This document shows positions 1 through 7,614 of a DNA stretch of 21,240 nucleotides, piece by piece. How positions within the stretch are numbered: position 1 is the stretch's first letter; the number at the start of each line of letters is the position of its first letter. The notes under the pieces were generated by a model. The model was not told where the DNA came from. It did not search any database and saw only the letters and a program-made list of their open reading frames with translations. A program made the translations under genes and the position numbers. The DNA lies in assembly GCA_944390995.1 (NCBI GenBank), contig CALXSA010000022.1, positions 1-21,240 on the forward strand, written 5' to 3'. The DNA is from an uncultured Clostridia bacterium (GTDB lineage: Bacteria > Bacillota_A > Clostridia > TANB77 > CAG-508).

Positions 1-74
1 GATAATACGAGTTGTATATCGAAAAATTTTTAAGCGACGCTTGACAACGTAGGACGAAGCTTTTCACTAAAATT
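1..74. repeat. Palindromic intergenic element, copy A (cut by window edge)
   Basis: This is the right part of a palindromic element also present at 706-826 and 832-957. The shared centre reads GTTGTAYATCGAAAAATTT. Its outer end (ACTAAAAT, 67-74) mirrors the left end of copy B (ATTTTAGT, 709-715 region) and runs directly into the stop codon of rpsG. The left part lies outside the window. It has no coding potential. It could work as a 3' hairpin for the rpsG transcript or be a non-autonomous mobile element; the sequence does not decide between these. Confidence 0.7.
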
Positions 75-545
75 TTAAAATTTGTAGTGTGCAAAAGCCT
101 TATTAGCCTCTGCCATTCTATGCATATCTTCTTTCTTCTTGAATGCTCCACCATTACCTGCTACTGCATCCATGATTTCAGCTGCTAATTTTTGAGCCAT
201 TGTTTTCTCATGTCTATTTCTAGCATAAACAACTAGCCATCTTAAGCCTAAAGTTTGTCTTCTTTCTGGTCTAATTTCAATTGGAACTTGGTATGTTGCT
301 CCACCAATTCTTCTAGCTTTAACCTCAAGAACTGGCATTACATTTTCAAGAGCTGCCTCAAAAACCTCTAATGGGTCTTTTTGCTCTTTCTCTTTAATTA
401 TGTTGAACGCATCGTATACAATTCCTTGAGCAACTGTTTTTTTACCATCTAGCATTACATTGTTTATTAACTTTGTAACAACTTTGCTATTATATATTGG
501 GTCTGGTAAAACATCTCTTTTTGCTATATATCCACGTCTTGGCAC
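75..545 (-). CDS. rpsG: 30S ribosomal protein S7
   Basis: S7 is a primary binder of the 3' major domain of 16S rRNA and sits in the head of the 30S subunit near the E site. The 156-aa product has the normal family length and starts [20 protein letters not shown]. The typical [14 protein letters not shown] and [10 protein letters not shown] segments are present and it ends in AHYKF. The start is GTG (543-545), preceded by AAGGAG about ten bases upstream; no in-frame ATG fits better. It follows rpsL as in the str operon, but 412 bp of repeat-rich sequence separate the two, and a likely promoter sits at 653-681, so rpsG may also be transcribed on its own. Copy A of the palindromic family begins at its stop codon. 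fusA and tufA would be expected beyond the window edge. Confidence 0.98.
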   Translation of the reverse strand: MPRRGYIAKRDVLPDPIYNSKVVTKLINNVMLDGKKTVAQGIVYDAFNIIKEKEQKDPLEVFEAALENVMPVLEVKARRIGGATYQVPIEIRPERRQTLGLRWLVVYARNRHEKTMAQKLAAEIMDAVAGNGGAFKKKEDMHRMAEANKAFAHYKF

Positions 546-565
546 TATTCTTCACTCCTTTTCTT

Positions 566-633
566 GATATTTTTAATATCTCTGGTTATTTAAACAAATA
601 ACCTAAGTTACTCTGAAAAGATAAACTCTTTTC
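566..633 (-). promoter_or_regulatory. rpsG 5' leader with three consecutive hairpins
   Basis: In the transcript upstream of the rpsG ribosome binding site three short hairpins follow one another: GAAAAGA/TCTTTTC (615-621 with 627-633), GGTTATTT/AAATAACC (584-591 with 596-603, loop of 4) and GATATT/AATATC (566-571 with 575-580). They fill most of the leader between the putative promoter and the AAGGAG. In E. coli S7 represses its own operon by binding the rpsL-rpsG intercistronic RNA, so an S7-responsive leader is possible here. The structures are seen; the function is inference. Confidence 0.4.
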
Positions 634-652
634 CGTATAGTGCGTATATTCT

Positions 653-681
653 ATTATAAATTTAAGTACCTTAAATTGTAA
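653..681 (-). promoter_or_regulatory. Probable rpsG promoter
   Basis: The minus strand carries TATAAT (653-658) preceded, at a spacing of exactly 17 bp, by TTACAA (676-681). The -10 is perfect and the -35 is weak (3 of 6). It lies about 110 bp upstream of the rpsG start, between repeat copy B and the leader hairpins, and would restore rpsG expression downstream of the repeats. Confidence 0.45.
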
Positions 682-705
682 TTTCATATATGCACCATTT
701 TTCCC

Positions 706-826
706 AAATTTTAGTCAAAAGCGAGTATTGCTAGGAAAGCTAGCTAAAAATTTTGAGATAGTACGAGTTGTACATCGAAAAATTTTTATGCGACGCTATA
801 ACTATACACTTTCAAACTAAAAATAT
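706..826. repeat. Palindromic intergenic element, copy B
   Basis: This imperfect palindrome of about 120 bp is related to copies A and C. The centre (about 750-790) has arms AAAAATTTT and AAAATTTTT enclosing GAT-A-GTAC, a GAGTT loop and GTAC-ATC. The outer ends are ATTTTAGTCAAAAGC on the left and CACTTTCAAACTAAAAAT on the right, themselves inverted. It lies directly next to copy C, with about five bases between them, inside the rpsL-rpsG interval. No ORF of note is present. Confidence 0.75.
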
Positions 827-831
827 TACTT

Positions 832-957
832 AAATTCGAATTAGAAGCAAGTATAACAAGGCGACCAAGTTAAAATTTTTGAGATAGTACGTGTTGTACA
901 TCGAAAAAATTTTATACGAAGGTCAACGAAGTTAGACGTAGCTTATCATTCGAATTT
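832..957. repeat. Palindromic intergenic element, copy C
   Basis: This 126-bp element has perfect 10-bp terminal inverted repeats, AAATTCGAAT (832-841) and ATTCGAATTT (948-957). The arms continue imperfectly as GAAGCAAGTATAAC against GTTAGACGTAGCTT. The centre carries GATAGTACGTGTTGTACATC between A/T-rich arms and matches copies A and B closely. Its right end is the base next to the rpsL stop codon (958-960). Between 546 and 957, which holds no gene, the sequence is made of copies B and C, a promoter and the rpsG leader. Confidence 0.8.
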
Positions 958-1371
958 TTATTTTTTAGGCTTCTTGGCACCATACTTAGACCTACCTTGC
1001 ATCCTATCTTTAACACCGGCAGTATCTAATGTACCTCTTATAATGTGGTATCTAACACCTGGAAGGTCTTTTACCCTACCACCTCTAATTAAAACAACAC
1101 TGTGCTCTTGTAGGTTGTGTCCTATACCTGGGATATATGAAGTTACTTCATATCCATTTGAAAGTCTAACTCTGGCAACTTTTCTTAATGCTGAGTTTGG
1201 CTTCTTTGGTGTTACTGTTTTTACAACTGTACATACACCTCTTTTTTGTGGAGACCTTTTGTTTGTTAGTCTTTTATTTCTTGAGTTATAACCATGTTGT
1301 AAAGCTGGTGCTGTTGATTTAGTTGTAGAACTCTTTCTTCCTTTTCTAACTAATTGATTAATTGTTGGCAC
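958..1371 (-). CDS. rpsL: 30S ribosomal protein S12
   Basis: S12 lies at the decoding centre of the 30S subunit and affects tRNA selection. The 137-aa product is the long Gram-positive form, starting [15 protein letters not shown]. Both streptomycin-relevant segments have the wild-type pattern: [12 protein letters not shown] and the [10 protein letters not shown] loop with its lysine. The start is GTG (1369-1371) with GAGGTG eight bases upstream. The leader has an inverted repeat AATAATAAGA/TCTTATTATT (1425-1434 with 1480-1489), with a long loop and of unknown meaning. I found no convincing promoter in 1372-1500. rpsG follows downstream, as in the str operon, but after an enlarged spacer. Confidence 0.98.
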   Translation of the reverse strand: MPTINQLVRKGRKSSTTKSTAPALQHGYNSRNKRLTNKRSPQKRGVCTVVKTVTPKKPNSALRKVARVRLSNGYEVTSYIPGIGHNLQEHSVVLIRGGRVKDLPGVRYHIIRGTLDTAGVKDRMQGRSKYGAKKPKK

Positions 1372-1502
1372 TTAAATTTCACCTCTTTTCAAAATAATAT
1401 TCTTATTTTATTGTATTTTTCTCAAATAATAAGAGCTTGACCTCCCATATAAATGTAAATTGCTAATGGTGTTACAGTTTCTTATTATTATCACAATAAA
1501 AT

Positions 1503-1533
1503 ACCGTCAGTATAAGCATTTTATACTAACGGT
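1503..1533 (-). terminator. Terminator-like hairpin after the coiled-coil gene
   Basis: The stem pairs ACCGT and AGTATAA with TTATACT and ACGGT (503-507, 509-515, 521-527 and 529-533, each +1000), with a single mismatch and a 5-nt loop. On the minus strand it is followed by ATTTTATTG, and on the plus strand by AATATTTTATC, so it could act in both directions. It separates the hypothetical gene ending at 1596 from rpsL. Confidence 0.6.
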
Positions 1534-1595
1534 AATATTTTATCATTTTTAGTCCTTGAAGTCAAGGAAAATACTGAATTTTCTAGAAGTTTTTA

Positions 1596-2684
1596 CTATA
1601 TTTCCCTATCAGAGTCAGTTGTTTTTTCAGATTTATCTGTTTCTCTATTTTGAAGCTCCCTTCTTCTTGCTTCTAACTTCTCTCGATTAGCTGCTTCCAT
1701 TCCTTTTTCTGCCACGACTTTTATGTAGTCTCTAAATTCTTTATTATCATCTATGTTCGGTGTTTCTTTAACTACTTCTTTTACTTCTTCCTCAATTTCT
1801 TCAACAAAATCCGCATCAATAGCATTATCTCTTCTAAAGAAGTCTTTAACTCTCCTTGCTGCATTCTTAAATAAATTCTTTATTCTAGCTATTCTAGGAT
1901 GGTCTAAGTCAAAATCACTTATTTCTACCATCTCTGTGCTATTTGTATGTTCTTCTACTCTACCTGCTGGAGCTTTTCCTAGTTCCGTAGATAATTGAGA
2001 TAAAGCACTTTCTCTGACAGGCTCACTTGCTCTTTGCATCTTTGCAAGTGTTCCTTTCTCTCCTCTGAATTCTCTTTCTTGCCAGTTTTCAAGTTTAACA
2101 TCAATTGAATCCCAACTATAACCTTCTACTAACCTTCCGCAAATCATATTACATTTCGAAATTTTCGAACTAACATCAATAATTTTTCCTTGCAATTCCT
2201 CATCTGATAGTAATGCCAATTTTTCACTGCTACCTTCTATTTCCTCTCTATCTTTATAAGTCTTAGAATATAAATCTTGGTTTTTATTAATCTTTTCATT
2301 TAATCCAATCAATTCTTCTCTATAATCTTGTTTCTCTTGTTCTGGCAAATTACCTTTTCCTATTATATTCTGTACAAACTCTTGTCTAGATTTCAACCCC
2401 TCTAATTCATGTTGAAGTCTTTTCATCTCTTTACTTGTCATAGATAATTTTCTTCTTCTTGCTTCCTCTGCCTTTACTTTAGTTAATTGTTCTTCAAGTT
2501 TGCTTTTATACTCCAAAACATTATCTACTTTTTGTACATTTTCCTTTTTTCTTTTTGAACTTTCCAATTCTTTTAATTCTTCTCTCGTAATTGATTTGCT
2601 ATCAAATTTTAATTGTAATTCATCCAATCTTTTTTCAAATTCCGCTGATTTTATTACATTATATTTCTTTTCCCACTTTTTCAT
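1596..2684 (-). CDS. Coiled-coil protein of unknown function
   Basis: I do not recognise a named family. The 362-aa product has no signal peptide and no membrane segment. Residues 1 to about 185 are strongly charged and heptad-like, rich in Glu, Lys, Leu and Gln, as expected for a long coiled coil. A middle part includes CNMICGRLVEGYSWDSIDVK. A basic patch near residues 265-285 (NLFKNAARRVKDFFRRD) is followed by an acidic stretch (VEEIEEEVKEVVKE) and a charged tail. The start is ATG (2682-2684) with GGAGGG about six bases upstream. A reading frame from 2741 also exists, but that start lies in the -35 box of the promoter at 2713-2741, so the shorter form is preferred. The gene is flanked by its own promoters and a terminator and forms a single-gene unit. 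A structural or scaffold role is only a guess. Confidence 0.75.
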   Translation of the reverse strand: MKKWEKKYNVIKSAEFEKRLDELQLKFDSKSITREELKELESSKRKKENVQKVDNVLEYKSKLEEQLTKVKAEEARRRKLSMTSKEMKRLQHELEGLKSRQEFVQNIIGKGNLPEQEKQDYREELIGLNEKINKNQDLYSKTYKDREEIEGSSEKLALLSDEELQGKIIDVSSKISKCNMICGRLVEGYSWDSIDVKLENWQEREFRGEKGTLAKMQRASEPVRESALSQLSTELGKAPAGRVEEHTNSTEMVEISDFDLDHPRIARIKNLFKNAARRVKDFFRRDNAIDADFVEEIEEEVKEVVKETPNIDDNKEFRDYIKVVAEKGMEAANREKLEARRRELQNRETDKSEKTTDSDREI

Positions 2685-2712
2685 AAAATCCCTCCAACAA
2701 TAAATATATTTC

Positions 2713-2741
2713 ATTATACCATATTTTGTCGCCAAAGTCAA
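2713..2741 (-). promoter_or_regulatory. Strong sigma-A-type promoter of the coiled-coil gene
   Basis: The minus strand reads TTGACT (2736-2741), then exactly 17 bp, then TATAAT (2713-2718). This is 5 of 6 and 6 of 6 against the housekeeping consensus. Transcription would start near 2706, giving a leader of about 20 bases up to the GGAGGG. This fixes the start codon at 2684. Confidence 0.85.
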
Positions 2742-2850
2742 TTCGTTATGTATACTTGGTCCCTATTGATTAAATTTAGTTGTACTCTTTATCTACATTT
2801 CCCATATTGTATTGTTATATTCGTCTCCCTTTTTTCAATATACCAATTTA

Positions 2851-2879
2851 ATACTATCAATAAAGTCTACAAAAGTCAA
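2851..2879 (-). promoter_or_regulatory. Second, upstream promoter of the coiled-coil gene
   Basis: The minus strand reads TTGACT (2874-2879), 17 bp, then TAGTAT (2851-2856, 4 of 6). It uses the same -35 hexamer as the promoter 138 bp downstream and points the same way. It starts just after the trmFO stop codon, and no hairpin terminator was seen between trmFO and this site. Confidence 0.5.
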
Positions 2880-2898
2880 CAAAAAAACACAAAATTTC

Positions 2899-4371
2899 TT
2901 AACAAGACTGCAACTCCTCAATTGCCCTATCTGCTAATTTTCCATACTTCAATTTCTTGTCTTTTATCTTCTCTGGTAGCTCTGGTAATATGCCAAAATT
3001 TGCATTCATTGGCTGGAAATTCTTGTTTTCAGTTGAGATATATTTTGCCAGTGCCCCTATCATCGTCTCCTTCGGGAAAATAACCTTTTTACTTGATGCA
3101 TTTTCACCTTCTCCATTTGAGCTCTCGCACGTAGCATTATATCTTAATACCGCATTAAGTCCAGCTACTAAGCCTGAAGCAATTGACTCCACGTAGCCCT
3201 CTACTCCTGTTATTTGGCCTGCTCCAAAGCTATTTTTATTCTTTTTCAAATTGTATGTTTCATCAAGCAATTCTGGCGAATTTATAAATGTATTTCTATG
3301 CATCACTCCATATTTTGTGAACTCTGCATTCTCTAGCCCTGGTATTAATTTAAAAACTCTTTTCTGCTCTCCAAATTTTAAATTTGTTTGAAAGCCAACC
3401 ATATTAAACAACTCTCCTTCAGAGTTGTCCTGTCTTAGTTGAACTAAGGCATATGGTCTTTTTCCTGTTCGTGGGTCTGTGAAACCTACCGGCTTTAGAG
3501 GGCCAAATCTTAAAGTGTCTATTCCTCTTTTTGCCATTACTTCAATAGGCATGCACCCCTCAAAAATTTCTCTTTTTTCAAAGTTGTGTAGCTCTACTAC
3601 TTCGGCGTTTACAAGTTCTTCCCAGAACCTCTCGTACTCCTCTTTATTCATTGGAAGATTAATATAGTTATTTTCGCTGTTTTTATTTATTCTCTCTTTC
3701 CACGCCTCTATATCTTCGTCTTTTCCTCTTTCTTGGCTATATCTGTCTCCCCAAAAAGCAATATCCATATTTATGCTTTCCTTCTCAACAATAGGAGCTG
3801 CCGCATCGTAGAAATGGAGTCCCTCACTTCCTGTTAACTCCATAATCTCCTTAGAAAGTGCATCAGAAGTAAGAGGACCTGTTGCAACAATTACAATACC
3901 ATTTTGCGCAAGCTCCTTTAAAGAAATGGATGGCTCTATTTCCTGATTTCCAGAAAGTCCTCTTTCATTTTCCGAATTTTTCAGTACATTTTCTCCAGTG
4001 TCTCCCACTTCTTCTCTTACGATTTCCACATTTTCTAAACTTTCTATCTTTTTTGTAATCGCTTCTGCAAACATCTCCCTATCTACTGCCAAAGCCTGTC
4101 CGGCTGGAACAGCCACTTCGTCCGCTGTTTTTATCAAAAGGGAGTCTAGCAATCTTAATTCCTCTTTTAGAAGACCACAAGCATTCGTATGCAAATTCGA
4201 CTTAAATGAATTACTGCATACGATTTCCGCTAAATTTGTATTACTATGTGCTGGTGAAAACTTGACCGGTTTCATTTCATAAAGTTTGACCTTAATGCCT
4301 CTTTTAGCTATTTGGTAAGCCGCTTCCGACCCGGCCAAACCTCCACCAATCACAGTTATGTACTCATTCAT
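2899..4371 (-). CDS. trmFO: Methylenetetrahydrofolate--tRNA-(uracil-54-C5)-methyltransferase
   Basis: TrmFO makes ribothymidine at position 54 in the T-loop of tRNA, taking the methylene group from methylenetetrahydrofolate and reducing it with FADH2/NAD(P)H. The N-terminus holds the FAD-binding motif VIGGGLAGSEAA (7-18) followed by GIKVKLYEM. The two cysteines known to matter in the family are present in their motifs: VCSNS (Cys52) and EGCMPIE (Cys273). VATGPLTS, TLRFGPLKPVG and GQITGVEGY are also typical. The product has 490 aa against about 435 usually; the extra length lies mainly near residues 123-157 and 211-234, in charged, probably loop sequence. The start is ATG (4369-4371), seven bases after AAAGGAGG; the GTG six bases earlier is too close to the Shine-Dalgarno. 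It lies 48 bp downstream of the helicase gene and is probably co-transcribed with it. Confidence 0.95.
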   Translation of the reverse strand: MNEYITVIGGGLAGSEAAYQIAKRGIKVKLYEMKPVKFSPAHSNTNLAEIVCSNSFKSNLHTNACGLLKEELRLLDSLLIKTADEVAVPAGQALAVDREMFAEAITKKIESLENVEIVREEVGDTGENVLKNSENERGLSGNQEIEPSISLKELAQNGIVIVATGPLTSDALSKEIMELTGSEGLHFYDAAAPIVEKESINMDIAFWGDRYSQERGKDEDIEAWKERINKNSENNYINLPMNKEEYERFWEELVNAEVVELHNFEKREIFEGCMPIEVMAKRGIDTLRFGPLKPVGFTDPRTGKRPYALVQLRQDNSEGELFNMVGFQTNLKFGEQKRVFKLIPGLENAEFTKYGVMHRNTFINSPELLDETYNLKKNKNSFGAGQITGVEGYVESIASGLVAGLNAVLRYNATCESSNGEGENASSKKVIFPKETMIGALAKYISTENKNFQPMNANFGILPELPEKIKDKKLKYGKLADRAIEELQSC

Positions 4372-4419
4372 GCCCACTCCTCCTTTGACACAGCCAAAAT
4401 TGTAATTATTTGCGTGCCC

Positions 4420-7377
4420 CTACTCAAACAAAGCAACAATATCTTCTTTAGACAACCTATTAATAAACGTCGCCTCTGTAGAAAGCATAGTTTTCGCAAG
4501 CTGAGCCTTCTTTTCCTGAAGCTCATATATTCTCTCCTCGATGGAATCCTTTGTTATCAATTTATATACTTGCACATTTTTCTTCTGTCCTATTCTATAA
4601 GTTCTATCTGTAGCCTGGTTTTCAGCAGATAAATTCCACCATGGGTCATAATGTATTACCATATCTGCACCAATTAGGTTAAGTCCAGTACCTCCAGCCT
4701 TTAGCGAGATTAAAAATACTTTAATGTCCTTATTGTTGTTAAATTCTTCTACAAGTTTTATTCTATCTCCAACTTGAGTCTGTCCTGTCAATTTGAAATA
4801 TTTTATTTTTTCTTTCTCCAAGCTTTCTTCTATTATTTCAAGCATACTAGAATAACTCGAAAATAGCAAGATTTTATGTCCTGACATAATGGCATCTTTT
4901 AAAAGCTCTATGCATTGATTTAGCTTGCTACTCTCTCCATCATAGTTTGATAAAAATAATGATGGGTGGCAACATATTTGCCTTAGTCTCATTAATATAG
5001 CTAATATTTTTATTTGGCTTTTTTCAAAGCCTTTGTCGTTAATCTCTTGAGATATCTCGCTTTTAGCCTTTGCTAAATATGACATATATAGTTTTAGCTG
5101 CTCATCTTGCATTTCGTTATTTAGCACTGTTATTGTTTTATCTGGTAGCTCTGTCAAAACTTGTTTCTTCGTTCTTCTCAAAATAAATGGTTCTATCATA
5201 TTTTTTAGTTTTTTCAATGCAGTGGCATCATTATCCCTTACGATTGGCACTTCGTATTGCTCTTTAAATTTCTTGTAAGTAAATAAATATCCCGGCATAA
5301 TAAAGTCAAATATAGACCAGAGCTCAGAAAGCGAGTTTTCTATTGGCGTTCCTGTAAGCGCAAACCTTGTTTCTGAATTTATTTCTTTTATTGCGCGTGC
5401 ATTTTGAGTATTATTATTTTTTATGTATTGTGCCTCGTCTGCTATGATGTACTTAAATTCATAATTTATATTCTTATAGATTTCTATGTCTCTTTTCAAT
5501 AAATCATATGACGAAATTACCATATTATAATTTCGTATACTTTTTATTTGCTTTTCTCTTTCTTCCGCATTGCCGCTAATTACAAGCGTTTTTATTGAAG
5601 GCGCAAATTTGCTAATTTCATTTTTCCAATTAAGAGTAAGAGAACTTGGACAAACAACCATGCTTGGGTTTGGGTTTTCGTTTCCTTCTAAGTATGAAAG
5701 CACTATAGCCAGCAACTGAATGGTTTTACCAAGTCCCATGTCATCAGCAAGAATTCCACCAAACTTATAGTTATCTAACACTTTTAGCCACTTAAAGCCA
5801 GTTACTTGATAACTTCTTAGTGAAGCATTTAGTCCTTCTGGAACTTTAATATCATCCTCTATCTCTCGTTTTGAGACTTGTCTTACTATCTTTTTAAATT
5901 CATCGCTTTTGTTTACATTTGAATTAATATCTTGTAAAATTCTATCTAAATACATACTTCTCGAAATAGGCAATCTGATTTCACCTTTTTGAATTTCAGA
6001 ATATCCTATTTCATTGTTATTAATTAAGCCATTTATGAAGTCCATTGTATCGTTTTCTTCAAGAGATAAAAATCTGCCATCTTTTAGCCTGTGATATTTT
6101 TTCTTCAAGTTGTATTTTTGCATAATTTCCTTTATTTCATCAACATCAAAATCTATTTGTGACAAATCAATCTTCAATAAATCGCTTTCAACTTTAATTC
6201 CAACAGTACCAATTTTAGGTTTTACAATCTCCTTTTTCCTAAACTCGTCTGTTACGAGCACCTCGAACTTTCGCATATATTCTTCTATTTCTGTAGATAA
6301 AAAATTATATATCTTTTCTTCGTCAACTAAAATAAGCCTGCTTTTTTCTTGGTCAAACATAAAGCCGGTATTTACAAAAATATCCAAATACTCATTTTCT
6401 TTTATTACGTCTCTCGCAACTTTTATCTCTTTTACATTTTTATCCAATGGGTTAAACTCTGTATCGCCATAAACAAATTTAATGTTCGCAACAATATGGT
6501 TTTCGTTATCATAGTCCAAATACAACTTAATAAATAACTCCTGAGGAACATATTTCTCTATTAGCTTTTCATTTATTTTCTTTAAAGAAATTTCGTCCTT
6601 TAATCTTGGATAAATTATTGAGCAAAAACTTGGAAATTGCTCTCTTTTTAGCCTAATTTCTTTTGTGTAATTCTCTCTAAATATATTCAAGAGTTTTAAA
6701 GTTTCTTCTTGGAACTTTTGATTGCATTTGTATAACGCATTTTTTGTAAGCATGTATATGCTTTGCGTCCCTTGCAAAATATCATAAGAAAACACGTCTA
6801 TGTTAGGCTTTATAACATAGTCGCCATTTTCTTCTTGCTTTATTCCAAATTCAATATTTGGGTTATAATCTCTAAACTCAATTACTTCATCAACATAATC
6901 TCTTTTAAAATTAACTTTCTGTTCCTTTAAAACATCAAATAGCTCATCCAAGCCCGTATTTGAAATTGTTATATACTCGTTGCTAAGAGTCCTCATGTAT
7001 TTGCCATAGCTGCCAACAGTCTCATTTGCATATTTTATAATTTCTGCATATTTCAAGACAAAATCCAAAAGAGGCCAAACTTCTTCCTTGAACGCCTCTT
7101 TTCGATGTACAAATTCTAATTTTGAACCATACTTAAATTCTTCGTGATTTAACATTCTTTCGAAAAATTCAGGTAGGCTTTTTATTTTATATAGCTGCCC
7201 ATCTCCTATTTTAAACTCTGCTCTTATAGTTTTATTAAATGTTTCATATATAATTTTAGGCTCTATAGTTAAATTCTTTGCTCCGCTACCTAACTCCTTT
7301 GCTGTATCTGTATCTTTATGATAAAATGCGTTAACAACTTGTTTAAAAACTTTATATTGCTCCTCATTTTTATTCAT
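4420..7377 (-). CDS. SNF2-family DEAD/DEAH-box helicase
   Basis: This 985-aa protein is a bacterial SNF2/RapA-like double-stranded DNA translocase. The N-terminal half (about 1-480) corresponds to the SNF2-associated region of bacterial members. The motor begins near residue 525 (LRSYQVTGFKWL): motif I is DDMGLGKTIQ (Lys near 548), motif II is DEAQ (near 643), motif III is ALTGTPIEN, motif V is LKAGGTGLNL and motif VI is QATDRTYRIGQ (near 920). All catalytic motifs look intact. Many clostridial homologues carry an N-terminal SWIM zinc finger (CxCxnCxH); none is visible here. The start is ATG (7375-7377) after AGAAGGGG; an in-frame TTG at 7398 is less likely. The gene has its own promoter (7417-7445) and sits between topA and trmFO. 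Its substrate is unknown; a role in transcription recycling or DNA repair is inferred only from the family. Confidence 0.9.
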   Translation of the reverse strand: MNKNEEQYKVFKQVVNAFYHKDTDTAKELGSGAKNLTIEPKIIYETFNKTIRAEFKIGDGQLYKIKSLPEFFERMLNHEEFKYGSKLEFVHRKEAFKEEVWPLLDFVLKYAEIIKYANETVGSYGKYMRTLSNEYITISNTGLDELFDVLKEQKVNFKRDYVDEVIEFRDYNPNIEFGIKQEENGDYVIKPNIDVFSYDILQGTQSIYMLTKNALYKCNQKFQEETLKLLNIFRENYTKEIRLKREQFPSFCSIIYPRLKDEISLKKINEKLIEKYVPQELFIKLYLDYDNENHIVANIKFVYGDTEFNPLDKNVKEIKVARDVIKENEYLDIFVNTGFMFDQEKSRLILVDEEKIYNFLSTEIEEYMRKFEVLVTDEFRKKEIVKPKIGTVGIKVESDLLKIDLSQIDFDVDEIKEIMQKYNLKKKYHRLKDGRFLSLEENDTMDFINGLINNNEIGYSEIQKGEIRLPISRSMYLDRILQDINSNVNKSDEFKKIVRQVSKREIEDDIKVPEGLNASLRSYQVTGFKWLKVLDNYKFGGILADDMGLGKTIQLLAIVLSYLEGNENPNPSMVVCPSSLTLNWKNEISKFAPSIKTLVISGNAEEREKQIKSIRNYNMVISSYDLLKRDIEIYKNINYEFKYIIADEAQYIKNNNTQNARAIKEINSETRFALTGTPIENSLSELWSIFDFIMPGYLFTYKKFKEQYEVPIVRDNDATALKKLKNMIEPFILRRTKKQVLTELPDKTITVLNNEMQDEQLKLYMSYLAKAKSEISQEINDKGFEKSQIKILAILMRLRQICCHPSLFLSNYDGESSKLNQCIELLKDAIMSGHKILLFSSYSSMLEIIEESLEKEKIKYFKLTGQTQVGDRIKLVEEFNNNKDIKVFLISLKAGGTGLNLIGADMVIHYDPWWNLSAENQATDRTYRIGQKKNVQVYKLITKDSIEERIYELQEKKAQLAKTMLSTEATFINRLSKEDIVALFE

Positions 7378-7416
7378 TTTAAGATAACCCCTTCTCAATT
7401 TACACTCTAGTTTAAT

Positions 7417-7445
7417 ATTATACCACGTTTTAAAGCCCTCTGCAA
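7417..7445 (-). promoter_or_regulatory. Promoter of the helicase gene
   Basis: The minus strand carries a perfect TATAAT (7417-7422), with TTGCAG (7440-7445, 3 of 6) at a 17-bp spacing. The start codon lies about 40 bases downstream. The -35 hexamer falls in the loop and arm of the palindrome at 7428-7460, so a protein bound there, or a cruciform, would compete with polymerase. Confidence 0.6.
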
Positions 7446-7460
7446 GAGAGGGCTTTAAAA
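7428..7460 (+). terminator. Perfect hairpin with U-tract on the plus strand
   Basis: A 14-bp perfect stem, TTTTAAAGCCCTCT paired with AGAGGGCTTTAAAA, encloses the loop GCAAG. On the plus strand it is followed by TTTTGTGTTTTTTG, as in an intrinsic terminator; on the minus strand it is followed by CGTGGTATAAT and has no U-tract. It would therefore best stop antisense transcription heading into topA, although folding in topA read-through RNA is also possible. It overlaps the helicase promoter. Confidence 0.55.
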
Positions 7461-7472
7461 TTTTGTGTTTTT

Positions 7473-7610
7473 TGTTACAGGATAGTTGTTATAACTTCTT
7501 TTTGTGCTCTATAGCAAGGTATATGTATATTTGTTCAAAAAAATGTCTCAAAATATACATATACCTTGCTTTCTGTAACATATTTTTTCTAAAACCATTA
7601 TCCTGTAACA
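7473..7610. mobile_element. MITE-like palindromic element behind topA
   Basis: This 138-bp stretch is bounded by perfect 12-bp inverted repeats, TGTTACAGGATA (7473-7484) and TATCCTGTAACA (7599-7610). Inside lies a perfect 20-bp inverted repeat (7513-7532 with 7551-7570, starting AGCAAGGTATATG) around an 18-nt loop. A third CTGTAACA lies at 7573-7580. Both ends sit in T-runs, which makes a target duplication hard to judge. It holds no transposase and starts four bases after the topA stop codon. The layout suits a miniature inverted-repeat element mobilised in trans; I cannot name the parent family. Confidence 0.6.
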
Positions 7611-7614
7611 TTTT

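Noticed and set aside
974..1291. Open frame on the plus strand, 105 codons
   Set aside because: It is antisense to rpsL, a certain gene, has no ribosome binding site and resembles no protein.
7473..7610. Terminator of topA
   Set aside because: The stem is long with an 18-nt loop and no following U-tract on the minus strand, and 12-bp terminal repeats enclose it; a MITE-like element explains more.
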